NCBI RefSeq assembly: GCF_026283925.1
Contig: NZ_JAPDPF010000003.1
Coordinates: 62,001-126,000, forward strand
Origin: Dyella halodurans
GTDB lineage: Bacteria; Pseudomonadota; Gammaproteobacteria; Xanthomonadales; Rhodanobacteraceae
DNA length: 64,000 nt
Direction of reading: 5' to 3'
Part shown: positions 53,527 through 62,188 of the stretch, piece after piece
Position numbering within the stretch: position 1 is the first letter of the stretch
How the letters are laid out: every line of letters starts with the position of its first letter
Notes under the pieces: model-generated
What the model saw: only the letters and a program-made list of their open reading frames with translations
Database searches by the model: none
What the model was told of the DNA's origin: nothing
Translations under genes and position numbers: made by a program

Positions 53527-53571
53527 CCCTATCTCCCCGTAGCGCCGCCCGTAACGGGCGGCGGCCTTCCA

Positions 53572-54792
53572 TTACACCGAACGCGTCGCCACCACCGGCG
53601 GCACCGCCGCTGCGCGCATGGCCGGACCGAGTACCGCCAGCTGACCGATCACCCATAGCGAGAGCGCACCTACCGGGAAGTAGATCGCCGGCAGGCGAGG
53701 CAACTCGTAATGCAGCATCAGCATCAGGTTGATGCCGTAGGCGAGCACCATGCCCAGCGCGATACCGATGGTGGCGAGCAGGAAATTCTCGGTCTGGAAG
53801 TAGTGCAGGATGTTCCGACGGGTCGCGCCCAGCGCACGCCGCACGCCGATCTGCCGGCGCCGCTGCGCCACCCAGAAGCTGCCCAGGCCGACGATGCCCA
53901 GGGCCGTCACCACCAGCAGGGCGATGCATACGCCCACCAGCAAGCCGGCCATGGCGCGGTCGTTCTGGAAGAAGTTGCTGCGCACCTCGTCCCACGGCCG
54001 CTGCTTCAGGATGACACGATGCGGATTGATCGCCTTCATCTTGGCCACGGCGGCCTTCAGCACGGCGTCGCGATTCTGCGGATCGGTGCGGATGATGTAG
54101 AGACCCTGGGTGATGCGCATCGGCAGCACCATGGTGAACTCGGCGGTGGCATTGTCGGTGAAGGCTGGCCGCACCAGATGCTTCACCACGCCCACCACCG
54201 TCATCGGGTAATCGGCGTAGTAGATCACCTTGCCGAGCGGCTGCTGTCCGGGCCACAGGCGTTGCGCCAGGCTCTGCGTGATGACGGTGACCTTGGGAAT
54301 GCCCTTTGCGTCCTTGACCGAGGCGGCCCTGACCACATCGTCGAAATCCATGTAGTCGTCGGGCTGCAGGTTGCGCCCCTCGACCAGTTGCGTGCCCAGC
54401 GTCTGCAGCACGTTCTCGCCCGTGTAGGTCGTGGCATTGAGCGTCGACACACGCTGGTTGCGGTCGAGCTTGATACCGCCGTTCCACGAGGAATTGCCGA
54501 ACGGCACCTGGTTCGCCGACGACACCTGCAGCACCCCAGGAATTTGCCGCAGCGCAGCCAGATCTTCCGCGGTCCGTGCTTTCTGGTTCTTGTTCGGGCC
54601 GATGTCGGCAAACAGGATTTCCAGCAACTCGTGCTCGGCCACGCCGCTGGTCATATGCATGCGGTCGAGGCGCTGGTTGATGAGGAACACCGCGTTGCAC
54701 ACGATGGCGCAGGTCAAGGCGATCTCGATGATCACCAGGAAGGCGGTGATCTTGTGACGACGCAGTGTCGAAAGAATCGGCAGGATGTCCAT
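53572..54792 (-). CDS. MacB/FtsX-type ABC permease, type B, copy 3
   Basis: A 406-residue permease: MDILPILSTLRRHKITAFLV, first span with LTCAIVCNAVFLI, periplasmic domain starting near MHMTSGV, three C-terminal spans with WVAQRRRQIGVRRALGATRR and the conserved tail RAAAVPPVVATRSV. The two lower-position copies (3 and 4) share features absent from copies 1 and 2, such as PFG instead of SYPLRGGGW in the first periplasmic region. It starts 10 bp after type A copy 3. Confidence 0.9.
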   Translation of the reverse strand: MDILPILSTLRRHKITAFLVIIEIALTCAIVCNAVFLINQRLDRMHMTSGVAEHELLEILFADIGPNKNQKARTAEDLAALRQIPGVLQVSSANQVPFGNSSWNGGIKLDRNQRVSTLNATTYTGENVLQTLGTQLVEGRNLQPDDYMDFDDVVRAASVKDAKGIPKVTVITQSLAQRLWPGQQPLGKVIYYADYPMTVVGVVKHLVRPAFTDNATAEFTMVLPMRITQGLYIIRTDPQNRDAVLKAAVAKMKAINPHRVILKQRPWDEVRSNFFQNDRAMAGLLVGVCIALLVVTALGIVGLGSFWVAQRRRQIGVRRALGATRRNILHYFQTENFLLATIGIALGMVLAYGINLMLMLHYELPRLPAIYFPVGALSLWVIGQLAVLGPAMRAAAVPPVVATRSV

Positions 54793-54802
54793 GGCGTTGT
54801 CC

Positions 54803-56107
54803 TTACTGGCTCTTCAGTTGCAGCGCAGGAGTGATCTGGCAGGCGCGCCAGGCGGGCAGCAGGCCGGCCAACAGGCTCGACCCCACGGCCAACAGGAAGG
54901 TGATCAACAGCATCGACATGTCCAGGTGCGCGAGCGCCGCGTAGTCGGAAGGTTGCTTGCGCACCAGCCACAGGCCGAGAAAGGCCAGCAGCAGGCCGCC
55001 CGCGCCGCCGGCGAGGCCGATGACGCCCGACTCCACCAGCAGCTGGGCAAACACCTCGCGCTTGGACGCGCCCAGTGCGCGGCGCACACCCAGCTCACCC
55101 GAACGGCGCAGGAATTTCGCCAGCATCAGGCCCACCGTGTTGACCAGGCAGACCAGCAGGAAGCCGAAGGCCAGCCAAGTCTGCAGGCGCACATCGCCGG
55201 GCACGACCTTGTTGATGTCCAGCCACTCCATCAAGGCAGGCAGGCGCACATTGGGCGGCCGTTGAAAGCGGCCCATCGCCTTCTGTTCCTGCGAGTAATG
55301 CAGCAGGTATTCCTTGTAGGCGGCGGCATCGCCGGTGCTGCTCAACTGCACCCAGAATTGCAGCCACACGCAGGGCGCGGTTTCGAGGTGCTCTTCATCG
55401 CCACCGCCGGTGCCCCAGCAATCCATCGAGCCGTTGTGGTCAAAGCGCAGCTCGCGCGCGGTGGTGAGCGGCAGGAACACATCTTCCGACGCGACATAGT
55501 TGCCCATGTTCATGTCGTAGAAGTGCGGATTCGGCCGCCAGCTGTCCAGCACGCCGATCACGCGGAAGGCGCTATCGCCCATGCGCAGGGTCTGGCCGGT
55601 GCTGTCCTTGCCGGCGAACAGCTTGTCGTTGAGCGTGCGGGTGATCACCACCACGCGCGCCTTGTCATTGTCATCTGCCTCGCTCCAGCCACGGCCGAAC
55701 AGGAACGGCACCTGGAACATGGCGAAGAAGTCGTCCGAGGTGTAACGCGCATCGGCGTAAAACGGGTCCATGCCCGACTGCGCTGGCTGCACCGGTACCG
55801 CGCCACCGGTCATGAGGGCCTGGTGCAGGCCCCGCTTGGCATGCAGCAGGTTCATGCCGTCGATCCAGGTGACCTGTTGCATCGGCTCCTTGCCGGGCTC
55901 GTAGCCGTCCATGTCCTGCGGATCGAGCTGCGGGTAGAACAGCGTCGCGCTCCTGCCAGGCATCGGGTCACCCGACAGCACATGCAGCACGGTCAGCGTG
56001 GTCATGCTGGCGCCGATGCCGAGCGCAATGGCCAGCACCATCAACGCGGTGAGCGTCTTGTTGCGCCTGAGGCTGCGCAGCGCCAAATCCAGGTAGTAGC
56101 CGAACAT
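54803..56107 (-). CDS. MacB/FtsX-type ABC permease, type A, copy 3
   Basis: A 434-residue permease: MFGYYLDLALRSLRRNKTLT, first span with IALGIGASMTTLTVLHVLSG, the GDPMPGRSATLFYPQ periplasmic opening, and C-terminal FtsX core with LMLAKFLRRSGELGVRRALG; ends LQLKSQ. It is 33 bp after type B copy 2. Membrane topology is one N-terminal and three C-terminal spans, as in MacB without the ATPase. Confidence 0.9.
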   Translation of the reverse strand: MFGYYLDLALRSLRRNKTLTALMVLAIALGIGASMTTLTVLHVLSGDPMPGRSATLFYPQLDPQDMDGYEPGKEPMQQVTWIDGMNLLHAKRGLHQALMTGGAVPVQPAQSGMDPFYADARYTSDDFFAMFQVPFLFGRGWSEADDNDKARVVVITRTLNDKLFAGKDSTGQTLRMGDSAFRVIGVLDSWRPNPHFYDMNMGNYVASEDVFLPLTTARELRFDHNGSMDCWGTGGGDEEHLETAPCVWLQFWVQLSSTGDAAAYKEYLLHYSQEQKAMGRFQRPPNVRLPALMEWLDINKVVPGDVRLQTWLAFGFLLVCLVNTVGLMLAKFLRRSGELGVRRALGASKREVFAQLLVESGVIGLAGGAGGLLLAFLGLWLVRKQPSDYAALAHLDMSMLLITFLLAVGSSLLAGLLPAWRACQITPALQLKSQ

Positions 56108-56140
56108 ACGTTTCCCCTCGCTTCCTGACTTTTCGTGCGG

Positions 56141-57370
56141 TCAGACCGACCGCGTGGCCTCTACCGGAGGCACCCGTGATGCACGCATCGCCGGCGCCAG
56201 CACCGCGCCTTGGCCCAACAACAACAGGATCACCACGCCTGCCAGCACATACACCAGCGACAGCCGATTCATCTCGAAGCGCGTGACCAGCCACAAATTG
56301 ATCGCAACGGCCAGCAGCACGCCAAACAACGCACCCGCACTGCTGATCAACAGGTTCTCGGTCATGAAGTAGTTGAGAATGTCGCGCTGGGTGGCACCCA
56401 GGGCACGCCGCACGCCAATCTGCTTGCGCCGCTGGCCCACCCAGAAGCTGGTGAGGCCCACGATGCCCGCCGCCGTGATGGCCAGCAGCACCACGCAGAT
56501 CACCCCCATCAGTATCGCCATGCCGCGATCACGCTCGTAGGCACGGGACCGCACTTCCGTAAAGCTCAGCAGGCCGTCCTGTTCATTGATGATGCGGCGC
56601 GGATTGTGCGCGAACAGCGCCTTCGACGCCGCCTTCATCGCCGCGTCCAGCTGGCCGGGACGTGCGCGCACGATATAGAACGTACCAATCGTCGAGGCCA
56701 GCCGCTTGGGAATGATGGTGGAGCGATGCGCAAACTCGGCCGCCCAACGGTCGACGCTCTGCGCCTGCAGCACGTCGACCACGCCGACGATGGTGCCGGG
56801 GCCGCCGACCATGTAAATGGTCTTGCCTACCGCGTCACCATTCGGGAACAGCTTGTCGGCCAGTGCCTTGGTGACGATCATCTGCGGCGGTGCCAGCGTG
56901 TCGCGCACATCCATGGCGGCGATTTCATCGGCGCGGAAGTTGCGGCCGGCGATCAGCTTCAGGCCCAGCGTATCGATGAAATGATCGTCCGCGAAGTAGA
57001 CCGTGGATCCCGTCGTGTCCTGCTGCTGGTCGGGCTTCAACTTGATGCCGTCGTCCCAACCGCCGCCGCGCAACGGATAGGAGTTGCTGGGCGTCGCGTC
57101 CTGCACGCCGGCCAGCTGACGCAGCACCACCAGGTCCTCGCGGATCTTGGCATCGGCCTGCTGCGGCGTCGACGTTCCCACCCATTCGTTCTGGATCACG
57201 AAGATATCCGCCTCATCCAGCCCGGTCGGCTCGGACAAGTGGCTCACGCGCTGGTGAATGATGAACAGCGCATTGCAGACGATGGCGAGCGTCAGGGCGA
57301 TCTGCATCGCGATCAGGAAGGTGCCCGCCTTGTGACGGCGCAACGCGGAAAGAATCGGCTTGATCTGCAC
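56141..57370 (-). CDS. MacB/FtsX-type ABC permease, type B, copy 2
   Basis: A 409-residue permease beginning at GTG (57368-57370): QIKPILSALRRHKAGTFLI, first span ALTLAIVCNALFII, periplasmic domain with NSYPLRGGGWDDG and LIAGRNFRADEI, FtsX core with WVGQRRKQIGVRRALGATQR and FMTENLL, tail VPPVEATRSV. Very close to copy 1 (SYPLRGGGW and AGRNFR shared), showing a recent duplication. It lies 15 bp after type A copy 2. Confidence 0.9.
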   Translation of the reverse strand: MQIKPILSALRRHKAGTFLIAMQIALTLAIVCNALFIIHQRVSHLSEPTGLDEADIFVIQNEWVGTSTPQQADAKIREDLVVLRQLAGVQDATPSNSYPLRGGGWDDGIKLKPDQQQDTTGSTVYFADDHFIDTLGLKLIAGRNFRADEIAAMDVRDTLAPPQMIVTKALADKLFPNGDAVGKTIYMVGGPGTIVGVVDVLQAQSVDRWAAEFAHRSTIIPKRLASTIGTFYIVRARPGQLDAAMKAASKALFAHNPRRIINEQDGLLSFTEVRSRAYERDRGMAILMGVICVVLLAITAAGIVGLTSFWVGQRRKQIGVRRALGATQRDILNYFMTENLLISSAGALFGVLLAVAINLWLVTRFEMNRLSLVYVLAGVVILLLLGQGAVLAPAMRASRVPPVEATRSV

Positions 57371-57385
57371 GGTTCGCTCCTCGCC

Positions 57386-58708
57386 TCAGTTGGACTTCAG
57401 CTGCCAGGCGGGCTGCACTTGCGCCGCCCGCCAGGTGGGATAGAACGCAGCCAACACCGTGGCGGCAATTGCCACCAGCAAGGTCAGTGCGACCAGGGAC
57501 AGATCCAGGTGCGCCAAACGGGCGATCTGTGGCTCGAACACCAGGCCGACGCCCCAGATGCCCAAGCCAGTCAGCAACAGTCCGAGCACGCCACCGGCCA
57601 GACCGACCATGCCGGCCTCAGCGAGGAACTGGCGATAGATGTCGGCACGCGACGCACCCAGCGCGCGGCGCACGCCGATCTCCGGCGCACGGCGCATGAA
57701 CTTGGCCAGCAGCAGGCCGATCGTGTTGACCAGACAGATCAACAGAAAGCCCAGCGCCAGCGATAGCGAAATGCGGCTTTCCGGCGGCACGGCGTGCAGG
57801 AAGTCGAGCCATTCACGCACGTTGCGCAAGCGATTGTTCGGCGCCCAGTTGAAACGGCCAGCACGACGCTGGTCATTGGCGTAGCTGTCGAGGAATTGCC
57901 GATAGGCCGCCACCTTCGACGCGCTGTTCAGCTCGACCCAGGGACTGACCCAGACGCACTCGCCATGCAGCCAGCTGTCGCGATCGTCACCGCGCTTGCC
58001 GTCGCTGCCGCAGTTGTTGTTGCCGTAGGTTTCGATCTTCTGGTCGATCGCATACGTGAACGGGATATAGATCTGCGCGGGATCGGCGAATTCATTGCCG
58101 TCGAACAAGTCGTAGAAGCGCGGCTTGGGATCCCAGTTGTCCATCACCCCGACGACCCGGTACTGGCGGTCATCCATGGTGATGCGCCGCCCCACGCTGT
58201 TCTGCCCGGCGAAGAGTTTCTGGTTGAGGCTGCGGCTGATCACCACGATGGCCTCGCGCGATTCGTCCTCGACGCTACCCCAGGGATTGCCATACAGGAA
58301 CGGCGCCTCGAACATCGGAAAGAAATCGCCATAGGTGGCATAGCCGGTGGCCTTGAATGGCATCTTGCTCGAGTCACCCGGCATCACCGACAAGCTCACC
58401 GGGTACAACAGGGTCTGGCGATCCGCCCGGTGCGCGCGCATCAGCGCCATCGCATCGGTATAGGTAAGCGCACTCGGCGGCTCGCCATGGCGATTGAATT
58501 GCGGACCGCGGTTGTCGATCAGCGGCACGAACAGCTGTGACGACTTCTGCGGTATCGGGTCGCCCGACACGGCGCGAAACACCGCGAACGTCACCATCGA
58601 AGCCGCCACGCCAAAACCAATCGACATGATCATCAAGGCGGTCAGCAGCGGATTGCGGCGCAGGCTGATGGCGCCCAAACCCAGGTTGTGCATGAACATG
58701 CCGCTCAT
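57386..58708 (-). CDS. MacB/FtsX-type ABC permease, type A, copy 2
   Basis: A 440-residue permease. It starts at ATG 58706-58708 (MSGMFMHNLGLGAISLRRNP), chosen because GAGGTG lies just upstream; the longer frame to 58759 adds unsupported residues. The first span has IGFGVAASMVTFAVFRAVSG, then the periplasmic SSQLFVPLIDNRGPQ segment, then the FtsX core LLLAKFMRRAPEIGVRRALG; ends PAWQLKSN. It shares SSQLFVPLIDN and the C-terminal tail with copy 1, so these two are sister copies. Type B copy 1 ends 74 bp upstream. Confidence 0.9.
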   Translation of the reverse strand: MSGMFMHNLGLGAISLRRNPLLTALMIMSIGFGVAASMVTFAVFRAVSGDPIPQKSSQLFVPLIDNRGPQFNRHGEPPSALTYTDAMALMRAHRADRQTLLYPVSLSVMPGDSSKMPFKATGYATYGDFFPMFEAPFLYGNPWGSVEDESREAIVVISRSLNQKLFAGQNSVGRRITMDDRQYRVVGVMDNWDPKPRFYDLFDGNEFADPAQIYIPFTYAIDQKIETYGNNNCGSDGKRGDDRDSWLHGECVWVSPWVELNSASKVAAYRQFLDSYANDQRRAGRFNWAPNNRLRNVREWLDFLHAVPPESRISLSLALGFLLICLVNTIGLLLAKFMRRAPEIGVRRALGASRADIYRQFLAEAGMVGLAGGVLGLLLTGLGIWGVGLVFEPQIARLAHLDLSLVALTLLVAIAATVLAAFYPTWRAAQVQPAWQLKSN

Positions 58709-58782
58709 AGCCACCTCACTGCGCACTCGCCATCCGCTGTTGCCCGAACACTCATCCAACGCTCCTTCGCTCTAACCATGGC

Positions 58783-60015
58783 TCAGACCGACCGGGTCGC
58801 CTCGACGGGCGGCACGCGCGCGGCCCGCATGGCCGGCGCAAGCACCGCGCCCTGCCCCAGCAGCAGCAAGGCCACCACGCCCACGGCCACGTACACCAGC
58901 GAGAGCCGCGCCATCTCGAATTGCGTCACCAGCCATAGATTCATGCCGATCGCGAGCAGCGCGCCAACGACCACGCCAGCGACACCGATCAGCAGGTTCT
59001 CGGTCATGAAATAGCTGAGGATGTCGCGCTGCGTGGCGCCCAGCGCTCGCCGCACGCCGATCTGCTTGCGGCGCTGGCCGACCCAGAAGCTGGTCAGGCC
59101 GACAATGCCCGCCGCGGTGATCGCCAGCAGCACCAGGCACACCACGCCCATCAGGATCGCCATGCCGCGGTCGCTCTTGTAAGCCTGTGCGCGTACGACG
59201 TCATACGTGCGCACGCCACGCTCGGAGGGGATCACGCGCATGCGGTTGAGCTTGTACAAGGTCTCCGGCACGGACTTGGTGATCGCCGCCAACTGGCCCG
59301 GTTTGCTGCGCACCATGTACGAGGTGCCGCCACCGGTGAGCTGGTAAGGCAGCAGCACGGCGTTGTCGAGGAAGGTGTCGGACCAGCTGCTGTTCCACGG
59401 CACTTCCAGCCGCTCGACGATGCCGATGATGGTGCTCGGCTTGGTGCCGTCATCGACGTACACCACCTTCCCCAGACCCGAGCCATCCGGAAACAGTTTG
59501 TCGGCCAGTGTCTTGGTGACCATGATCTGCGACGAGGCCACGACCGCCTTGGGATCCATTTCGACGATTTCGTCGGAGCGGAAGTTGCGCCCCGCCACCA
59601 GCTTCAAGCCCATCGTCGCGAGGGCATGGTCATCGACGAAATACTGGGTGGTATGCGTCTCGGACTTCTTGGCATCCGGGTTGGTGCGCACGCCGGTCGA
59701 CCAGCCGCCGCCGCGCAAGGGATACGAGTTGATCGAGATGGCGTCTTCGACACCCGGCAGCTGGCGGATCGCCTGCACGTCGGCGCGAATGAGCGGGCCA
59801 GTCTTTTCGTCATCCACGCCGACCCAGCGGTTCTGCAGGGTCAACAGGTCCGTTTCGATCATGCCGGTGGGGCGCGCGATGCGGTCCAGGCGTTGCTGGA
59901 TGATGAACAGCGCGTTGCAGACGATGGCCAGGGTCAGCGCGATCTGCAAGGCGATCAGGATCGTGCCTGCCTTGTGGCGCTTGAGTGCGGCGAGGATGGG
60001 CTTGATTTGCAGCAT
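58783..60015 (-). CDS. MacB/FtsX-type ABC permease, type B, copy 1
   Basis: A 410-residue permease: MLQIKPILAALKRHKAGTIL, first span ALTLAIVCNALFII, periplasmic NSYPLRGGGWSTG and VAGRNFRSDEI, FtsX core WVGQRRKQIGVRRALGATQR and FMTENLLIG, tail VPPVEATRSV. It lies 10 bp after type A copy 1. The ATG is at 60013-60015. One of eight permeases in the operon. Confidence 0.9.
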   Translation of the reverse strand: MLQIKPILAALKRHKAGTILIALQIALTLAIVCNALFIIQQRLDRIARPTGMIETDLLTLQNRWVGVDDEKTGPLIRADVQAIRQLPGVEDAISINSYPLRGGGWSTGVRTNPDAKKSETHTTQYFVDDHALATMGLKLVAGRNFRSDEIVEMDPKAVVASSQIMVTKTLADKLFPDGSGLGKVVYVDDGTKPSTIIGIVERLEVPWNSSWSDTFLDNAVLLPYQLTGGGTSYMVRSKPGQLAAITKSVPETLYKLNRMRVIPSERGVRTYDVVRAQAYKSDRGMAILMGVVCLVLLAITAAGIVGLTSFWVGQRRKQIGVRRALGATQRDILSYFMTENLLIGVAGVVVGALLAIGMNLWLVTQFEMARLSLVYVAVGVVALLLLGQGAVLAPAMRAARVPPVEATRSV

Positions 60016-60025
60016 GGTCGTCGCC

Positions 60026-61339
60026 TCAGTTGGATTTCAGCTGCCAGGCAGGCTGGACCTGCGCCGCACGCCAGGTGGGATAGAACGCCGCCAGCACCGT
60101 CGCCAGCACTGCCACCAGCAGGGTCAACGCGATCAGCGAGACGTTGAGCCGGGCCAGCCGCGCGATATCCGGATCGAACACCAGGGTCACGCCGAACACG
60201 CCGACACCGGTCAGCAACAGGCCCAGCAGACCGCCGGCCAGGCCCACCGTGCCTGCCTCGATCAGGAACTGTGCGTAGATCTCCTTGCGCGATGCGCCCA
60301 GCGCCCGGCGCACGCCGATTTCCGGCGCGCGCTTCATGAATTTCGCCAGCAGCAGGCCGACCGTGTTGACCAGGCAGATCAGCAGGAAGCCGAGCGACAC
60401 CAGCAGCGAGACCTTGGCCTCCTGCGGCACTACCTTCTCGTGGTCCAGCCATTGGGGGACGTTGTACAGGCGCACGTTCGGCGCCCAGTGGAAGCGGCCG
60501 CTGCGCTGCTGTTCGGCCGCGTAGCCGCGCAGATAGTCGCGATAGCCGGCCGCCGCCGTTTCGTCGGGCAATTCGGTCCAGTACTGGATCCACACGCATT
60601 CCGAGCGGATCCAGGCATCCCAGCCTTCACCGGCGTGCTTGTTGCAGTTGTTGTTGCCGTTCGTCGCCATCTTCAGGTCGATAGCGCGGGTGAACGGAAT
60701 GAACAGCTGGATCGGGTCACCGAAGCCCGAGGTGTTGACGGGATCGAAGAACAGCGGCTGCGGATCCCAGGTGTCCATCACGCCGGTGATGCGATAGTTG
60801 CGGCCGTCCAGGTTGATCTCGCGACCTACGCTGTTGGCGCCATTGAACAGCTTGTCGTTGAGCTTGCGCCCGATCACCACGGTCGCCGCATGCGCTTCGT
60901 CGTCTGCACTCTGCCAGGCGCCGCCGTACAGGAACGGCACGTTGAACATGGCGAACGCATCGGCATACACCGCGTAGCTGCTTTCGCGGATCGGCAGCAG
61001 GCTGGCATCGGCCGGAATCACCGAAGGCGCCACCGGGTACAGCGCGGTCTGCCGCTTGCCGCGGTGATCGCGCATCAGGCCCATGGCGTCGGTGTAGCTC
61101 ATCGCCTCGGGCGGCTCGCCCTTGTTTTGCGCCGCATCTTCCGGCCCCCAGTTGTCGATCAGGGGCACGAACAGCTGGGACGATTTGTCCGGTATCGGAT
61201 TGTTCGAGGTGGCGCGGAACACCGAATACGTGGTCATCGAGGCGGCCACGCCAAAGCCGATCGCCATCACCATCAGCGCTGTCAGCAAGGGATTGCGGCG
61301 CAAGCTGCGAAGGCCAAGCTGAATATAGTAAGCAAACAT
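60026..61339 (-). CDS. MacB/FtsX-type ABC permease, type A, copy 1
   Basis: A 437-residue permease: MFAYYIQLGLRSLRRNPLLT, first span with IGFGVAASMTTYSVFRATSN, periplasmic SSQLFVPLIDNWGPE, FtsX core LLLAKFMKRAPEIGVRRALG, tail PAWQLKSN. It is the first permease after the ATPase (66-bp gap). The topology and lack of an ATPase domain match the membrane half of MacB. It probably pairs with the type B subunit immediately downstream. Confidence 0.9.
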   Translation of the reverse strand: MFAYYIQLGLRSLRRNPLLTALMVMAIGFGVAASMTTYSVFRATSNNPIPDKSSQLFVPLIDNWGPEDAAQNKGEPPEAMSYTDAMGLMRDHRGKRQTALYPVAPSVIPADASLLPIRESSYAVYADAFAMFNVPFLYGGAWQSADDEAHAATVVIGRKLNDKLFNGANSVGREINLDGRNYRITGVMDTWDPQPLFFDPVNTSGFGDPIQLFIPFTRAIDLKMATNGNNNCNKHAGEGWDAWIRSECVWIQYWTELPDETAAAGYRDYLRGYAAEQQRSGRFHWAPNVRLYNVPQWLDHEKVVPQEAKVSLLVSLGFLLICLVNTVGLLLAKFMKRAPEIGVRRALGASRKEIYAQFLIEAGTVGLAGGLLGLLLTGVGVFGVTLVFDPDIARLARLNVSLIALTLLVAVLATVLAAFYPTWRAAQVQPAWQLKSN

Positions 61340-61405
61340 CGTTATCCGCTCTGGTGGTGATGACGGCCTCCCGACGGCGCGGGAGGTCTCATGGGTAGGC
61401 CCGGA

Positions 61406-62128
61406 TCAGGCCGGCGCGTTGTTGCGCGCCGCGTGCACGGCGTGGTGGAAGCGCGGGTCTTCCGCCAGATCCACGACCTGGCCGTCGATGATGTGCACGT
61501 TGCGCTGCGCGCGGGCGGCCAGCTCCGGATCATGCGTGACCATGACGATGGTGGCGCCCTCGCGATGGATCTCCTCGAGCAGTTCCATCACGCCGCGTGC
61601 CATCTGCGTATCCAGGTTGCCGGTCGGTTCGTCCGCCAGCAGCAGGCGCGGCGAGCCGGCCAGTGCACGGGCGATGGCGACGCGCTGCTGCTGACCGCCG
61701 GAGAGTTCGGCCGGATAGTGCTTGGCGCGCGAGGCCAGACCCACGCGTTCCAGCGCGTCCATGATGCGCTGCTTGCGCTCGGCCGCCTTCATGCCGCGAT
61801 AGCGCAGCGGCACTTCGACGTTGTCGAACACGTTGAGGTCGGGAATCAGGTTGAACGCCTGGAAGATGAAGCCGATCTTCTCGTTGCGGATCTTCGAGCG
61901 GGCGTTGTCGTTGAGGTTGCTCACCTCGACGCCGTCCAGGTGGTACTCGCCACCGGTGAAGGTTTCCAGCAGGCCGGCGATGGTGAGGAAGGTGGTCTTG
62001 CCGGAGCCGGACGGGCCGGTCACGGCGACGAACTCGCCTTCTTTCACATTGATGTTGAAGTCGCGCAGCGCGTAGGTCTCCACCACTTCGGTGCGGTAGA
62101 CCTTGGACAGGTGAGTCATCTTGAGCAT
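61406..62128 (-). CDS. MacB/LolD-type ABC transporter ATP-binding protein
   Basis: A 240-residue ATPase. Walker A GPSGSGKTTF, Q-loop in GFIFQAFNLIPDLNVFDN, signature LSGGQQQRVAIARAL, Walker B LLLADEPTG and switch His in VTHDPELAARA. Belongs to the MacB/LolD/FtsE subgroup that drives mechanotransmission rather than solute import. The ATG at 62126-62128 (MLKMTHLSKVYR) is preferred. It is the only ATP-binding gene in the operon, so it must serve all eight permeases if they are all functional. It is 60 bp after the adaptor gene. Confidence 0.95.
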   Translation of the reverse strand: MLKMTHLSKVYRTEVVETYALRDFNINVKEGEFVAVTGPSGSGKTTFLTIAGLLETFTGGEYHLDGVEVSNLNDNARSKIRNEKIGFIFQAFNLIPDLNVFDNVEVPLRYRGMKAAERKQRIMDALERVGLASRAKHYPAELSGGQQQRVAIARALAGSPRLLLADEPTGNLDTQMARGVMELLEEIHREGATIVMVTHDPELAARAQRNVHIIDGQVVDLAEDPRFHHAVHAARNNAPA

Positions 62129-62188
62129 GTGTGCTTCCTCAGTGGTGGTTGTCGCCCCTCCCCTTGCACGCAAGGGAGGGTTGGGTCG

